Below are positions 36,001 to 45,393 of a DNA stretch of 64,000 bases, piece after piece (positions within the stretch are counted from its first letter, which is position 1; each line of letters opens with the position of its first letter). Source of the stretch: Dryocola clanedunensis subsp. sulfonylureivorans (lineage in GTDB: Bacteria; Pseudomonadota; Gammaproteobacteria; Enterobacterales; Enterobacteriaceae); contig NZ_JAERMU010000003.1 of assembly GCF_016756775.1 (NCBI RefSeq), positions 1-64,000 of the forward strand, in the 5' to 3' direction. The notes below the pieces were generated by a model that made no database searches, was not told the origin of the DNA, and saw only the letters and a list, made by a program, of their open reading frames with translations. Made by a program: the position numbers and the translations under genes.

Positions 36001-36604
36001 GGGCACGGTGTTCGTCAATCTCCTTTTGCGGCAGAAGATCCAGAATGGTGCTGTCCGCCAGCGGAGCAATCTTGTTGATTTCATGGGAGGTGCGGAAGCC
36101 GTCGAAGAAGTGAATAAACGGCACGCGGCTTTTCAGCGTCGCAATGTGCGAAATCAGCGCGAAGTCCTGCGCTTCCTGAACGCTGCTGGCGCAAAGCATG
36201 GCGCAGCCGGTCTGGCGAATGGCCATCACATCGGAGTGGTCGCCAAAAATAGACAGCGCATGAGTGGCGACCGTACGGGCGGCAACGTGCAGTACAAACG
36301 GCGTTAACTGCCCGGCCAGCTTGTACAGCGTGGGGATCATCAACAGCAGACCCTGCGATGAGGTAAATGAAGTCGAGAGGGCGCCCGTTTGCAGCGCGCC
36401 GTGGACGGTAGCGATAGCCCCGGCTTCAGACTGCATCTCTACTACCCTGGGCGTATCGCCCCAGACGTTTTTCCGATCGTCGCCGGACCAGGCATCCGCC
36501 AGCTCCGCCATCGTTGAACTTGGGGTAATAGGGTAGATGGCAATAACTTCACTGGCACGAAACGCCACGGAGGCGACTGCACCATTGCCGTCGATAGTGA
36601 TCAT
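33074..36604 (-). CDS. nifJ: Pyruvate:flavodoxin oxidoreductase
   Basis: 1176 residues, full length; converts pyruvate and CoA to acetyl-CoA and CO2 with reduction of flavodoxin/ferredoxin. N-terminal pyrimidine-binding domain (ITIDGNGAVASVAFRASEV), two [4Fe-4S] sets in the ferredoxin domain (CTQCNHCVAACP near 690, CTGCNLCVEVCP near 745), then the thiamine diphosphate part with CSGCGETPY and ATGCSSIYGGN, and GDGWAYDIGFGG. Near identical in layout to E. coli YdbK. AAGGG precedes ATG 36604. In E. coli this enzyme is tied to oxidative stress and flavodoxin reduction; a link to nitrogen fixation is not shown here. Confidence 0.97.
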   Translation of the reverse strand: MITIDGNGAVASVAFRASEVIAIYPITPSSTMAELADAWSGDDRKNVWGDTPRVVEMQSEAGAIATVHGALQTGALSTSFTSSQGLLLMIPTLYKLAGQLTPFVLHVAARTVATHALSIFGDHSDVMAIRQTGCAMLCASSVQEAQDFALISHIATLKSRVPFIHFFDGFRTSHEINKIAPLADSTILDLLPQKEIDEHRARALNPDHPVIRGTSANPDTYFQSREATNPWYNAVYEHVEQAMDSFAAATGRQYRPFEYYGHPQAERVIILMGSAIGTCEEVVDELLQRGEKVGVLKVRLFRPFSADHLLEVLPQSARHVAVLDRTKEPGALAEPLYLDVMTSLAEAFNRGDRETLPRVIGGRYGLSSKEFGPDCVLAVFNELKEAKPRPRFTVGIYDDVTNLSLPLPENTLPSRSKLEALFYGLGSDGSVSATKNNIKIIGNSTPFFTQGYFVYDSKKAGGLTVSHLRVSEQPINATYLIDRADFVGCHQLQFIDKYQMAERLKPGGIFLLNTPYGADEVWHRLPQEVQAVLNQKKARFFVVNAAKIARECQLGARINTVMQMAFFHLTNILPGDSALAELQGAIAKSYSSKGQELVERNWQALALARESLAEVQLQDVNESSPMRPPVVSDAAPDFVKTVTAAMLAGLGDALPVSALPPDGTWPMGTTQWEKRNIAEEIPIWKPDICTQCNHCVAACPHSAIRAKVVQPDVMEHAPAALQSLDVKSRDMKGQKYVLQVAPEDCTGCNLCVEVCPAKDRQNPEIKAINMMSRLEHVEEEKENYDFFLSMPEMERTSLERIDIRTSQLLQPLFEYSGACSGCGETPYIKLLTQLYGDRMLIANATGCSSIYGGNLPSTPYTTDANGRGPAWANSLFEDNAEFGLGFRLTVDQHRARVMRLLEKFADRLPAELNEQLHAEATPEVRREQVVALRQHLANVDDADAHQLLTDADALVEKSIWLIGGDGWAYDIGFGGLDHVLSLTENVNILVLDTQCYSNTGGQASKATPLGAVTKFGEHGKRKARKDLGVSMMMYGHVYVAQISLGAQLNQTVKAIQEAEAYPGPSLIIAYSPCEEHGYDLALSHDQMRQLTATGFWPLYRFDPRRADEGKLPLALDSRPPSDALADTLIKEQRFRRLNAQQPDVAEQLWKDAAEDLQKRYDFLARMAGKAEKASGE

Positions 36605-36882
36605 AAGTGACCCTTACATTGCGCAAAAACAAAAGACCCGCCTGACTCCGCGAGCCGAAGAATAATGCATTAAGTTTAGCAAAGGGCTGGAGACGCGATT
36701 TTTGCTTTTGTGTGATAGAAATTGACTGATGAATAGTTGCAGATGGGAATTGTCTGAAGTTTTATTCTGAAAGGTGACCTATAACACAAATTAAGACACT
36801 TTATGTTGCCTGTTACCCTCGACGTAGCGTGTGGCTGGCGCTTATGATTCTTAGGTTTTGCAACGTTCGAGGGAGAAGAGGA

Positions 36883-37164
36883 ATGCGCGCTGCGTTTTTA
36901 GCCGGGTATGCCGCACTGGTGTTATCCACGTCACTGTTATCGGCATGCAGTAATGAACCACCGCAACAAGCGACCGCTGCACACGTTTCTCCGGGAATGA
37001 GAGCGGCAATGTCAGGCCAGAGTCAGGCAAACTGTGCAATGATTGGCGGGACGCTGAGCGTCGCTCGTCAGCTGGACGGTTCTGCTATCGGCATGTGTGC
37101 CATGCCCAACGGCAAACGCTGTAGTGAAAACGCGCTTGCCGCCGGTACCTGCGGGACTTACTAA
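36883..37164 (+). CDS. ydbJ: DUF333 lipoprotein YdbJ
   Basis: 93 residues. Lipoprotein signal with lipobox LLSAC (Cys at about 22), then a DUF333 domain NCAMIGGTLSVARQLDGSAIGMCAMPNGKRCSE (in part) with conserved Cys. Same neighbours (nifJ, hslJ) as E. coli ydbJ. The start at ATG 36883 has a GAAGAGG site; the frame is open further left without support. Role unknown. It converges on hslJ with only three bases between stops. Confidence 0.92.
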   Translation: MRAAFLAGYAALVLSTSLLSACSNEPPQQATAAHVSPGMRAAMSGQSQANCAMIGGTLSVARQLDGSAIGMCAMPNGKRCSENALAAGTCGTY

Positions 37165-37167
37165 GTC

Positions 37168-37593
37168 TTAGTTGACCAGATCGGCCAGTTTATACACTAA
37201 AGTGTGCTGGCTGGTTTTCAGCGTCAGCTGCTGTTTTGCCAGTTCAACCTGTGCGCCGCTGGTCAGCATGTCGTTAAGCATGTGATCCAGCTGGTTAAGC
37301 TGTGGCTCAACGCACATCATCATCGTCATACCAAGGCCTTTTGCCGACAGAGTGTTATCGGCAAGCGTTGCCTGCCCCATAAAGCGGTTACACATCGCAC
37401 CATAAACATGCATATTTTCACCGAAGCTCAGTTCCGGCACACGTTTGATGCCGGTCAGCGGCTTGCCGTCCACGCTTTGCAGCAGATAGCGGTGATGTTG
37501 CAGATCCTGCGCGGTGACAGCTTGTTTATCACTGGACTGAGCACAGCCAGTGAGCACCATGGTTGCCAGCATCAGCGAAGCTAATTTTTTCAT
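37168..37593 (-). CDS. hslJ: Heat-shock lipoprotein HslJ (META domain)
   Basis: 141 residues. Lipobox LTGC with acylated Cys at 17; META/HslJ domain with CNRFMGQATLADNTLSAKG and MTMMMC motifs. In E. coli it is a heat-inducible outer-membrane lipoprotein affecting novobiocin resistance. The position between ydbJ and ldhA is conserved. AGGGAGAAG precedes the start. Confidence 0.95.
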   Translation of the reverse strand: MKKLASLMLATMVLTGCAQSSDKQAVTAQDLQHHRYLLQSVDGKPLTGIKRVPELSFGENMHVYGAMCNRFMGQATLADNTLSAKGLGMTMMMCVEPQLNQLDHMLNDMLTSGAQVELAKQQLTLKTSQHTLVYKLADLVN

Positions 37594-37686
37594 CTCTTCT
37601 CCCTAAGGTATTGATGTCATCAATGAATTTGCGCCACTTTGGCAAAAAGCGGGCCGGGTTGCAGTAAGGATAATCTTAAAAATAGT

Positions 37687-37745
37687 CGGTGGATGACGCC
37701 CTGCGGCTTACTACCGTAGGCCGGATAAGCGAAGCGCCATCCGGC
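37687..37745. repeat. REP pair (BIME-like)
   Basis: GGTGGATGACGCCCTGCGGC and GGCCGGATAAGCGAAGCGCC, inverted REP units, between hslJ and the ldhA stop. Confidence 0.85.
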
Positions 37746-37763
37746 ATTGTACGGTGGACCGAA

Positions 37764-38753
37764 TCAGTTCACCTGATTGGCGCAAGGCTCGCCGTTCTCA
37801 AGCTGACGCAGGTTCTCCAGCGTGGTCTCGGAAATGCTGGTTAACGCCTCGGCTGTCAGGAAGGCCTGGTGGCCGGTGAACAGCACGTTGTGGCATGCGG
37901 AAAGACGGCGGAAAACATCATCCTGAATCACATCATTAGATTTGTCTTCGAAGAACAGATCGCGTTCATTTTCATAAACGTCCATCCCAAGCGCGCCGAT
38001 TTTCTGCGTTTTCAGCGCTTCAATCGCCGCCTGCGAATCAATCAGGCCACCGCGGCTGGTGTTAATGACCATCACGCCATCTTTCATCTGATCGAACGCG
38101 GAATGGTTCAACAAATGATAGTTTTCAGCCGTCAGCGGGCAGTGCAGCGAGATAACGTCTGACTGGGCGAACAGCGTCGGCAGATCGACGTACTCGACGC
38201 CCATCTCCAGCGCCGCAGCGCTTGGGTACGGATCGAACGCCAGCAGGCGCATACCAAACCCTTTTAATATACGCAGCGTCGCTACGCCGATTTTACCTGT
38301 CCCGATGACGCCAGCAGTTTTGCCGTACATGGTGAAGCCCGTCAGCCCTTCGAGAGAGAAGTTAGCATCGCGGGTCCGCTGATAAGCGCGGTGAATACGA
38401 CGATTCAGGCACATCATCATCCCGATAGCATGCTCGGCGACGGCTTCCGGTGAGTACGCCGGTACGCGCACTACCGGTAAGCCCAGCTCTTTAGCGGCAT
38501 CCAGATCCACGTTATTGAAGCCCGCGCAGCGCAGAGCGATAAACTTCACGCCTTGATTTTTCAGCTCTTCCAGCACCGGGCGGCTGCCATCGTCGTTAAC
38601 AAAAATACAGACGCCGTCACAGCCGTGTGCCGTTTTGGCCGTTTTTTCGGTTAGTAGGAAGTCATAAAATTCAAGTTCGAAGCCATATTCCTGGTTAACA
38701 TTCTCCAGATACTTCTTGTCATACTGTTTTGTGCTGTACACGGCCAGTTTCAT
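37764..38753 (-). CDS. ldhA: D-lactate dehydrogenase (fermentative)
   Basis: 329 residues, NADH-dependent reduction of pyruvate to D-lactate in mixed-acid fermentation. The NAD-binding loop GTGKIG is at 151-156; catalytic Arg234 (NTSRGG), Glu263 (DVYENE) and His295 (TGHQAF) are present. Full length and in the conserved hslJ-ldhA-ydbH order. No frame problem. Confidence 0.97.
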   Translation of the reverse strand: MKLAVYSTKQYDKKYLENVNQEYGFELEFYDFLLTEKTAKTAHGCDGVCIFVNDDGSRPVLEELKNQGVKFIALRCAGFNNVDLDAAKELGLPVVRVPAYSPEAVAEHAIGMMMCLNRRIHRAYQRTRDANFSLEGLTGFTMYGKTAGVIGTGKIGVATLRILKGFGMRLLAFDPYPSAAALEMGVEYVDLPTLFAQSDVISLHCPLTAENYHLLNHSAFDQMKDGVMVINTSRGGLIDSQAAIEALKTQKIGALGMDVYENERDLFFEDKSNDVIQDDVFRRLSACHNVLFTGHQAFLTAEALTSISETTLENLRQLENGEPCANQVN

Positions 38754-38966
38754 AAGACTTTTCTCCAGATGGTTTTGGGGCTAAATTATCATGCTTAAAA
38801 TTTTCTTACAATTCTTAAACTAAAGTTTTTACGGGCCATCAGCCCCCATCATTTACCGCTGATCTAAGCTTAGTCGATGGTGCGTTCTTCACGCCCGGTC
38901 AGAATCGTGCCAGAATAGCGGCATCGCTCGGCATAAATTTCCGCTGAATCAGGATATTAACCACCC

Positions 38967-41609
38967 ATGAAGGGTAAATATAAAGCCATACTTGCGCTGG
39001 TATTGATACTCATTTTAGTGCCGCTGGCGCTGCTGCTGACCGTCGCAAACTGGTTACCGACCCTGGCAGGACTCTGGCTTCCGCAGGGTACGCGTATCGC
39101 GCTGGACAAAAGTCCTCGGCTGCAACGCGGTGCCGTCGTGATCCCCGATCTTCAATACTTTGCCGGCGACTGCAAACTGGCCAGCATCAAAGATGCGACC
39201 TTGAGCCATCCGGGCCGCTGGCGGCTCCATCTCAATGAGCTCAATTTTAACCCTGACTGCCTGAACCAAATCCCAACGGGACAATCGGCTTCCGCCGCGC
39301 CTCGTTCGCTTGCCGAATGGCAGGCTATGCTGCCCAATACCTTGCTGACCGTTGATAAAGTTAACGTTATCCCCTGGCAGCAATTTGCGGGGGGACTGCG
39401 CGTTTCGCTGAGCCCGACCCAACAGGCAGTGCATTATTCCGGCCCGCAGCTGACGCTCGATGCTCAGCTAAAAGGGCAATCCCTGGCGCTACAGCAGTTC
39501 AAATTACGCGCTTTTGAAGGCATGGAGCCGATAGAGCTGGTGGGGACATTCACTTTGCCGCTCGTCCCCAATGGGTTACCGGAGCAGGGGCATGTGACGT
39601 CCACGCTGCGCATTCCGCAGGAGCCCGAGCTGATTCATGCCGTGCTCGACTGGCAGGAGGAGCAGGGCTCGCTGACCTTGCGTAAATCCCAGGACAGCGA
39701 GCCGCTGGCGATGTTGCCCTGGACCATCAGCAACAAAATCTTTGAGATCAACGGGGGGCAGTGGCAGTGGCCTTATGAAGGCACACTGCTGCGCGGAGGC
39801 ATTTCACTGCGGGTTGATGACTGGCAGGAAGGGCTTGAGAAGGCCACTCTCAGCGGTCGGATGAACGTCGTGACGCAAGGGGAAGCCGGCAAAGGGAACG
39901 CCGTGCTGAACATCGGGCCGGGTAAACTTAGCCTGACGAACAGCGCATTGCCCCTTCAGCTAACCGGCGAGGCAAAACAAAACGCGCTGGTGTTCTATGC
40001 CGTTCTGCCCGCTGAGCTCAGCGGCCCTTTGACCAGTCCTCAACTGTTGTTCAAGCCGGGGGCGCTGCTCCGTTCGCGTGGGCGGGTGGTTGATTCGTTG
40101 GATATCGACGAAATCCGCTGGCCGCTGGCGGGCGTACGCGTGACGCAACAGGGCGTAGACGGTCGCTTGCAGGCGATTATTCGCGCCCATGAAAATGAGA
40201 TGGGCAACGTGGTGCTCCATCTTGACGGCAAGGCGGACAATTTCTTCCCCGACTCTGGACTGTGGCAGTGGCACTATTGGGGAAGCGGCGGCTTTAAGCC
40301 AATGAATGCCCGCTGGGATGTCAGCGGTAAAGGGGAATGGCGGGATGACATCATCCGGCTAACGTCGCTCTCTACAGGCTTCGACAAACTGGAATATGGC
40401 ACCATGCTGATGCACTCCCCGCGGCTGGTACTCGAAAAGCCGATTCTGTGGCAGAGAGATGAAACCCATCCGTCATTTACCGGCGCGCTGTCGCTGGATG
40501 CCGGAATAACCACGTTTAGCGGTGGAAGTACGCTGCCCGCATCAACGCTGAAATTCAGCATTGACGGCCAGCATCCTTCCTCGTTTCAGTTCAAAGGCGA
40601 TCTGCATGCGGGAGCCGTTGGCCCCGTCAGGGTTAGCGGGCGTTGGGATGGTCAGCGGCTGCGTGGCAACGCATGGTGGCCAGAACAGGCGCTGATCGTC
40701 TTTCAGCCGCTGATTCCCCCGGAATGGAAAATGGATCTGAAAGGAGGGAGCCTTTACGCACAGATTGCCTTCTCGGCGGCCAGTGGCCAGGGCTTCGAAG
40801 CGGGAGGCCACGGCGTGGTGAAAGACGGCAGCGTATGGCTGCCGGATAATCAGGTCAACGGCGTCGATTTTGTTATGCCGTTCCGCTACAGCGAAGCAAC
40901 CTGGCATCTGGGCACTCGTGGCCCGGTGACGCTACGCATTGGCGAAGTGAAAAACCAGGTCACAGCGAAGAACATCACGGCCGATCTCGAAGGCTGGTAT
41001 CCGTGGAGCGAGAGCCAGCCGCTAACGCTCAGTGACGTCAGCGTTGACATTCTGGGAGGCAAAATAGTGATGCAGCAGCTGCGTATGCCGCAGCACGACG
41101 CGGCTTTACTGCGGCTGCAGAACATCTCTTCGAGCGAAGTTATCTCCGCCATTAACCCGAAACAGTTTACCGTCTCCGGCCCCATCTCCGGCGCGCTACC
41201 GCTGTGGCTTAACCACCCGCAATGGATAATCAAAGACGGCTGGCTGACAAACCCTGGCGCGCTGACTTTCCGAATGGACAAAGATATGGCCGATGCCATC
41301 GTCAACAACAATATGGCGGCGGGTGTGGCAATAAACTGGTTGAGATACATGGAGATTTCACACTCCTGGACCAAAATAAACTTAGATAATCTGGGTGAGT
41401 TAACGATGAGCGCGACCGTCACGGGCATCAGCCATGTGGAGGATAAGAAAAATACCGTGCACCTCAACTATACCCATCAGGAGAATCTCTTTACGCTATG
41501 GCGCAGCTTGCGTTTTGGCGACAATTTACAGACCTGGCTGGAAGAAAACGCCGCGATCCCGCAGGCGCGCTGCCAGAAACCCGGTGAAGCATGTGAGGAA
41601 AGACAATGA
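38967..41609 (+). CDS. ydbH: AsmA-like lipid transport protein YdbH
   Basis: 880 residues. An N-terminal transmembrane anchor (about 5-25) is followed by a very long beta-rich periplasmic part, as in the AsmA/TamB/YhdP group. In E. coli YdbH acts with TamB and YhdP in carrying phospholipid to the outer membrane. The stop overlaps ynbE by four bases, and ydbL follows, so ydbH-ynbE-ydbL form one operon. Confidence 0.95.
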   Translation: MKGKYKAILALVLILILVPLALLLTVANWLPTLAGLWLPQGTRIALDKSPRLQRGAVVIPDLQYFAGDCKLASIKDATLSHPGRWRLHLNELNFNPDCLNQIPTGQSASAAPRSLAEWQAMLPNTLLTVDKVNVIPWQQFAGGLRVSLSPTQQAVHYSGPQLTLDAQLKGQSLALQQFKLRAFEGMEPIELVGTFTLPLVPNGLPEQGHVTSTLRIPQEPELIHAVLDWQEEQGSLTLRKSQDSEPLAMLPWTISNKIFEINGGQWQWPYEGTLLRGGISLRVDDWQEGLEKATLSGRMNVVTQGEAGKGNAVLNIGPGKLSLTNSALPLQLTGEAKQNALVFYAVLPAELSGPLTSPQLLFKPGALLRSRGRVVDSLDIDEIRWPLAGVRVTQQGVDGRLQAIIRAHENEMGNVVLHLDGKADNFFPDSGLWQWHYWGSGGFKPMNARWDVSGKGEWRDDIIRLTSLSTGFDKLEYGTMLMHSPRLVLEKPILWQRDETHPSFTGALSLDAGITTFSGGSTLPASTLKFSIDGQHPSSFQFKGDLHAGAVGPVRVSGRWDGQRLRGNAWWPEQALIVFQPLIPPEWKMDLKGGSLYAQIAFSAASGQGFEAGGHGVVKDGSVWLPDNQVNGVDFVMPFRYSEATWHLGTRGPVTLRIGEVKNQVTAKNITADLEGWYPWSESQPLTLSDVSVDILGGKIVMQQLRMPQHDAALLRLQNISSSEVISAINPKQFTVSGPISGALPLWLNHPQWIIKDGWLTNPGALTFRMDKDMADAIVNNNMAAGVAINWLRYMEISHSWTKINLDNLGELTMSATVTGISHVEDKKNTVHLNYTHQENLFTLWRSLRFGDNLQTWLEENAAIPQARCQKPGEACEERQ

Positions 41610-41797
41610 AATTTTTTATCGCCGCAGGGTTGGCCACCGGGATGATGCTGCTGTCGGGGTGTATCCCGCGGATTGAGGTAGCGGCCCCGAAGGAGCCTAT
41701 CACTATCAATATGAATGTGAAAATTGAGCATGAAATCCACATCAAGGTCGATAAAGATGTGGAAAGCCTGCTGAAAAGCCGCAGCGATCTGTTTTGA
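41606..41797 (+). CDS. ynbE: Lipoprotein YnbE
   Basis: 63 residues. Lipobox LLSGC with Cys at about 19; short mature part rich in charged residues (EHEIHIKVDKDVESLLKSR). In E. coli YnbE partners YdbH at the outer membrane to complete the lipid bridge. Overlaps the ydbH stop. Confidence 0.95.
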   Translation: MKFFIAAGLATGMMLLSGCIPRIEVAAPKEPITINMNVKIEHEIHIKVDKDVESLLKSRSDLF

Positions 41798-41810
41798 TAA
41801 GGAGTAAGGG

Positions 41811-42134
41811 ATGAAAACGACAATCAAAGCCACGCTGATTTGCACGCTGCTGTTTAGCCAGCCCCTGCTGGCCGTGACATTAAATGATGCCCGCCAGCAG
41901 GGACTGGTTGGCGAAACATTAAGTGGGTATATCGCGCCGATCAAACAGGATAAAGCGACCCTGGCACTGGTGAAAAACATCAATGAGGCGAGGGCAGAGC
42001 ACTACCAGCAGCTTGCCGACAGCAACAACATCTCCGTCGACGAAGTGGCGAAGCTGGCAGGGCAAAAACTGGTCACGCGCGCAGCGCCCGGCGAGTACGT
42101 GCGCGGCATAAACGGGCAATGGATGAAGAAATAA
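41811..42134 (+). CDS. ydbL: YdbL, periplasmic partner of YdbH-YnbE
   Basis: 107 residues with a signal peptide ending near residue 21 (PLLAV). DUF1318-type body with LNDARQQGLVGETLSGYIAP and GEYVRGINGQWMKK. Third gene of the operon, 13 bases after ynbE with AAGGAG. E. coli YdbL is proposed to keep YdbH-YnbE assembly in check. Confidence 0.95.
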   Translation: MKTTIKATLICTLLFSQPLLAVTLNDARQQGLVGETLSGYIAPIKQDKATLALVKNINEARAEHYQQLADSNNISVDEVAKLAGQKLVTRAAPGEYVRGINGQWMKK

Positions 42135-42159
42135 ACTTACCGGCATCCGCTGGTAACAC

Positions 42160-43068
42160 CTATTGCCATCTTTTGCGGTATTCACCCGGCGACACGCCAA
42201 AGCGTTGTTTAAAGGCAGTGGAAAAATGGCTGTGATCGGTAAAACCCCAGCTGTAGCCAATTCCCGCCAGTTTTTCCGTGGCGCAGGCTGTACGCAACGC
42301 CTGCGCGCATAAATCCAGACGGCGGTTCTTAATGTACTGCGCAACGACCAGCCCTCTGTCCGCAAACATTCGGTAAAGGCTGCGCACAGACATTCCCGCC
42401 TCACCGGCAATCCACTCCGGGCGCAGCGTTTCCGACTGAATATGGTTATCAATTAGCGTCATCACCCGCGAAAGCTGCTTTTCTTTCTTTGACACGACGA
42501 TGTTGCGAACCTGTAAAACCGGGCGCAGCAGGCAAATGATGGCTTCGAGCGCCGCTTCGCTCTCGCAGGCGTTGAGATCGGGATTCTTTATGCTTTCATG
42601 CAGCAGCCGCTGGCTCAGCTGCACGACGGGCAGCTCACCGCCCAGGCGCTGTGCGCAGGGAATATCGCCGCAGCGAAGGTTCTGCTCCAGCAGATGGCGG
42701 GGCACCAGCAGCGAAATTTGCCTGGCCCGCTGTGAGTAGATAAAACTGCTTGGGCGGGAGGCATCGATCAGCGTGACATCCCCGCGGTGCAAAATGGCCT
42801 GGCTGTCTCCCTGTTCCATCACCGCGTTCCCCTCAAGCTGAAAAACCGTATAAAACCAGGCATCGTTGCCACCGTTGACCTCTTGCTGGGTACGAAACAG
42901 TCGTGCATGAGCAATGTCCACCACGCTGAGCTTCATGGCGTTGGCGTGATGCTCCTCGATACTGCCTCGAAAACCCTCATCCAGTGACTGCCCTGCAAAG
43001 CGTCCGCAGGCGCGATTAATGCGTTCCAGCCAGCGGTCAAAACGCTCGTTATTGTCCGGCCCTGCCAT
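42160..43068 (-). CDS. feaR: AraC-family activator FeaR
   Basis: 302 residues. N-terminal sensing domain with WFYTVFQLEGNAVMEQ and DVTLIDASRPSSF; C-terminal AraC HTH with EWIAGEAGMSVRSLYRMFAD and the second helix pair DHSHFSTAFKQRFGVSPGEYR (in parts). In E. coli FeaR activates feaB and tynA in response to aromatic amines/aldehydes. ATG 43068 is chosen because GTGAGGTGAGC precedes it; the frame extends to 43101. Divergent from feaB. tynA is not found in this window. Confidence 0.93.
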   Translation of the reverse strand: MAGPDNNERFDRWLERINRACGRFAGQSLDEGFRGSIEEHHANAMKLSVVDIAHARLFRTQQEVNGGNDAWFYTVFQLEGNAVMEQGDSQAILHRGDVTLIDASRPSSFIYSQRARQISLLVPRHLLEQNLRCGDIPCAQRLGGELPVVQLSQRLLHESIKNPDLNACESEAALEAIICLLRPVLQVRNIVVSKKEKQLSRVMTLIDNHIQSETLRPEWIAGEAGMSVRSLYRMFADRGLVVAQYIKNRRLDLCAQALRTACATEKLAGIGYSWGFTDHSHFSTAFKQRFGVSPGEYRKRWQ

Positions 43069-43310
43069 GCTCACCTCACGGACTGCAAATGTGTTAACCA
43101 ATAGTTACAGGTTGCGCGAGAAGGGAGAAGCCCTTCGCTCCTGTTACAGGAATTCACTATAGATAGCCCGGTGATGAAAACGACGAGCAATGTCGGCAAA
43201 TGCGGAGGCTGTCACAACGAACAAAGAGATTGGCAGGCACGAGAAAACCCGTTCGTGTGCTTATGGCTAAACTTAAACAAACAAGGTTTAAGCCACGATA
43301 AGGAGAAAAC

Positions 43311-44810
43311 ATGACCGCACAACAAGTTGCTGTCCTCGAATCGGTGCAGCATTTTCTGACCAGAAACCACGGGCTTTATATTGATGGGAGCTGGCAAGAA
43401 TCCACCAGCGGCGCGCGCCTGAGCGTCTTTAACCCGGCAGATGGATTGCAGATTGCCACCAGCGCTGATGCTAACGAACAGGACGTTGATAAAGCTGTGA
43501 CTTCCGCATGGCGGGCGTTCACCAGCGGCGTATGGGCGAATATGCTGCCCGCCGGCCGCGAAAAAATTCTGCTGCGTTTTGCCGACCTGCTGGAGCAAAA
43601 CGCTGAAGAGCTGGCCCAGCTCGAAACGCTGGAACAGGGGAAATCCATCAACATTTCCAGAGCCTTTGAAGTTGGCTGCACGCTGAACTGGATGCGCTAT
43701 ACCGCAGGGCTAACCACCAAAATCAGCGGCCGCACGCTCGATGTTTCTATCCCGATGCCGGAGGGCGCGCGTTACCAGGCCTGGACGCGCAAAGAGCCTG
43801 TTGGCGTGGTTGCAGGCATCGTTCCGTGCAACTTTCCGCTGCTGATCGGCATGTGGAAGGTCATGCCCGCGCTGGCCGCCGGGTGCTCTATTGTGGTTAA
43901 ACCTTCCGAAACGACACCGCTTACCTTATTACGCATGGCAGAGCTGGCCAGTGAGGCTGGCATTCCTGATGGCGTTTTCAATGTAGTGACAGGCTCAGGC
44001 GCGGGCTGTGGCAGGGCATTAACGGAGCATCCCCTCATCGCGAAGGTGAGTTTTACCGGATCGACCGCGACGGGCAAGGGGATTGCGCGAGCCGCGGCAG
44101 ACCGCTTAACTCGCGTTACCCTGGAGCTGGGCGGGAAAAACCCAGCCATCGTGCTGAAGGATGCCGATCCGGCAATGGTTATCGAAGGCTTGATGGCGGG
44201 CAGTTTCTTAAATCAGGGGCAGGTGTGCGCGGCAAGCTCGCGCATCTATATTGAGTCGCCGCTGTTTGATTCGCTGGTCAGCGGCTTCGAACGGGCGGTG
44301 AAGTCGCTTTCCGTCGGTGCGGGCATGGATACCGCGACCCAGATCAATCCGCTGGTCTCTAAGGGCCATCAGCAGAAAGTCGCCGACTACCTGATTGATG
44401 CGCAGCAGCATCGTGCAGAGCTCATCTCCGGTAACGCCGGCCCGAAAAATGGCGGCTATTACGTCCCGCCTACGCTTGTGGTTAATCCCGCCGCCGAACT
44501 GCGGCTGAACCACGAGGAGGTCTTCGGCCCGGTGGTTAATCTGGTGCGCGTGAAAGACGCGGAAGAAGCACTACGCTTCGCTAACGATACCGAATACGGC
44601 CTGACGGCCAGCCTGTGGACGAGTAACCTACAGGCGGCGATGAACTACACCTCGCGCATTCAGGCCGGCACGGTGTGGGTCAACAGCCATACGCTGATAG
44701 ATGCCAATATGCCGTTTGGGGGCATGAAACAATCCGGTACGGGCAGAGATTTCGGCCCGGACTGGCTGGATGCCTATACAGAAACGAAATCCGTCTGCGT
44801 GCGCTACTAA
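43311..44810 (+). CDS. feaB: Phenylacetaldehyde dehydrogenase
   Basis: 499 residues, NAD-dependent aldehyde dehydrogenase making phenylacetate from phenylacetaldehyde. Catalytic Cys in GQVCAASS (about 306), Glu in LELGGK (about 272), NAD-binding [19 protein letters not shown] before the start. Divergent partner of feaR, which should activate it. In E. coli tynA (amine oxidase) supplies the aldehyde; here a short unknown gene follows instead. Confidence 0.94.
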   Translation: MTAQQVAVLESVQHFLTRNHGLYIDGSWQESTSGARLSVFNPADGLQIATSADANEQDVDKAVTSAWRAFTSGVWANMLPAGREKILLRFADLLEQNAEELAQLETLEQGKSINISRAFEVGCTLNWMRYTAGLTTKISGRTLDVSIPMPEGARYQAWTRKEPVGVVAGIVPCNFPLLIGMWKVMPALAAGCSIVVKPSETTPLTLLRMAELASEAGIPDGVFNVVTGSGAGCGRALTEHPLIAKVSFTGSTATGKGIARAAADRLTRVTLELGGKNPAIVLKDADPAMVIEGLMAGSFLNQGQVCAASSRIYIESPLFDSLVSGFERAVKSLSVGAGMDTATQINPLVSKGHQQKVADYLIDAQQHRAELISGNAGPKNGGYYVPPTLVVNPAAELRLNHEEVFGPVVNLVRVKDAEEALRFANDTEYGLTASLWTSNLQAAMNYTSRIQAGTVWVNSHTLIDANMPFGGMKQSGTGRDFGPDWLDAYTETKSVCVRY

Positions 44811-44909
44811 CGGTTAATTTCCCCCTGCCGGGTCGACCCCGGTCGATTTGGCAGGTATATTTCGCCGGGAAAACGGCGATCGTTCGCGCAAACGGAATAA
44901 GGTAAACCC

Positions 44910-45203
44910 ATGGCAAAGCATCCAATTGGCAAGCATCTGCGTGCCCCGGTGACATTCAACGAAAAAAATGTCCTGATTTATGTGGTTCGCGGTTCACAGA
45001 TTGAACATATGCCGCCTGATGAAGACGAGGACTACCCGGGCGATATGCAAATGCTGATGCCCGTATTAACGAAAGATTTTGATGCGGAATTGAGCAGTAC
45101 GCTGGAGGAGTGTGAATCGGGGGATGTCATCGTCTTTATGTGTACCACCGATCTTATTTTTGAGTATGGCTATTCGAAAATAAAAGCGATGCGTAACGCC
45201 TGA
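44910..45203 (+). CDS. Unknown 97-residue acidic protein
   Basis: No signal peptide, membrane segment or recognised domain. Acidic centre (PPDEDEDYPGD) and a C-terminal part with ESGDVIVFMCTTDLIFEYGYSKI. AAGG eight bases before the ATG, and a terminator directly after the stop, so it looks like a real separate gene rather than part of the fea unit. Confidence 0.65.
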   Translation: MAKHPIGKHLRAPVTFNEKNVLIYVVRGSQIEHMPPDEDEDYPGDMQMLMPVLTKDFDAELSSTLEECESGDVIVFMCTTDLIFEYGYSKIKAMRNA

Positions 45204-45205
45204 CG

Positions 45206-45227
45206 ATAACCCCGATTAATTCGGGGT
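45206..45227 (+). terminator. Hairpin AACCCCGATTAATTCGGGGTT
   Basis: Near-perfect inverted repeat (AACCCCGA/TCGGGGTT) right after the stop at 45203. The same core returns at about 45372. Confidence 0.6.
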
Positions 45228-45289
45228 TCAGACTGATGACAAGTCCAAAACGTATAATAAACAAACAGTTTTCATTAAAACAATAATCA

Positions 45290-45393
45290 GCAAAATCAAT
45301 TCATTGATTTTCGGCAGATAACCACAAAGAAGGAAAAACCACGCTTTTTCCTTCTTTGTCAGCAAAATAAACCCGATTAATTCGGGGTTATTT
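45290..45393. ncRNA. Cluster of three hairpins, possible sRNA/terminators
   Basis: In this gene-free gap: AAATCAA/TTGATTT (about 45294-45309), then a 14-bp perfect stem CAAAGAAGGAAAAA/TTTTTCCTTCTTTG (about 45325-45358), then a second copy of CCCGATTAATTCGGGG (about 45372-45388). The long stem could terminate in both directions. A short RNA ending here is possible; no promoter was identified. Confidence 0.35.
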
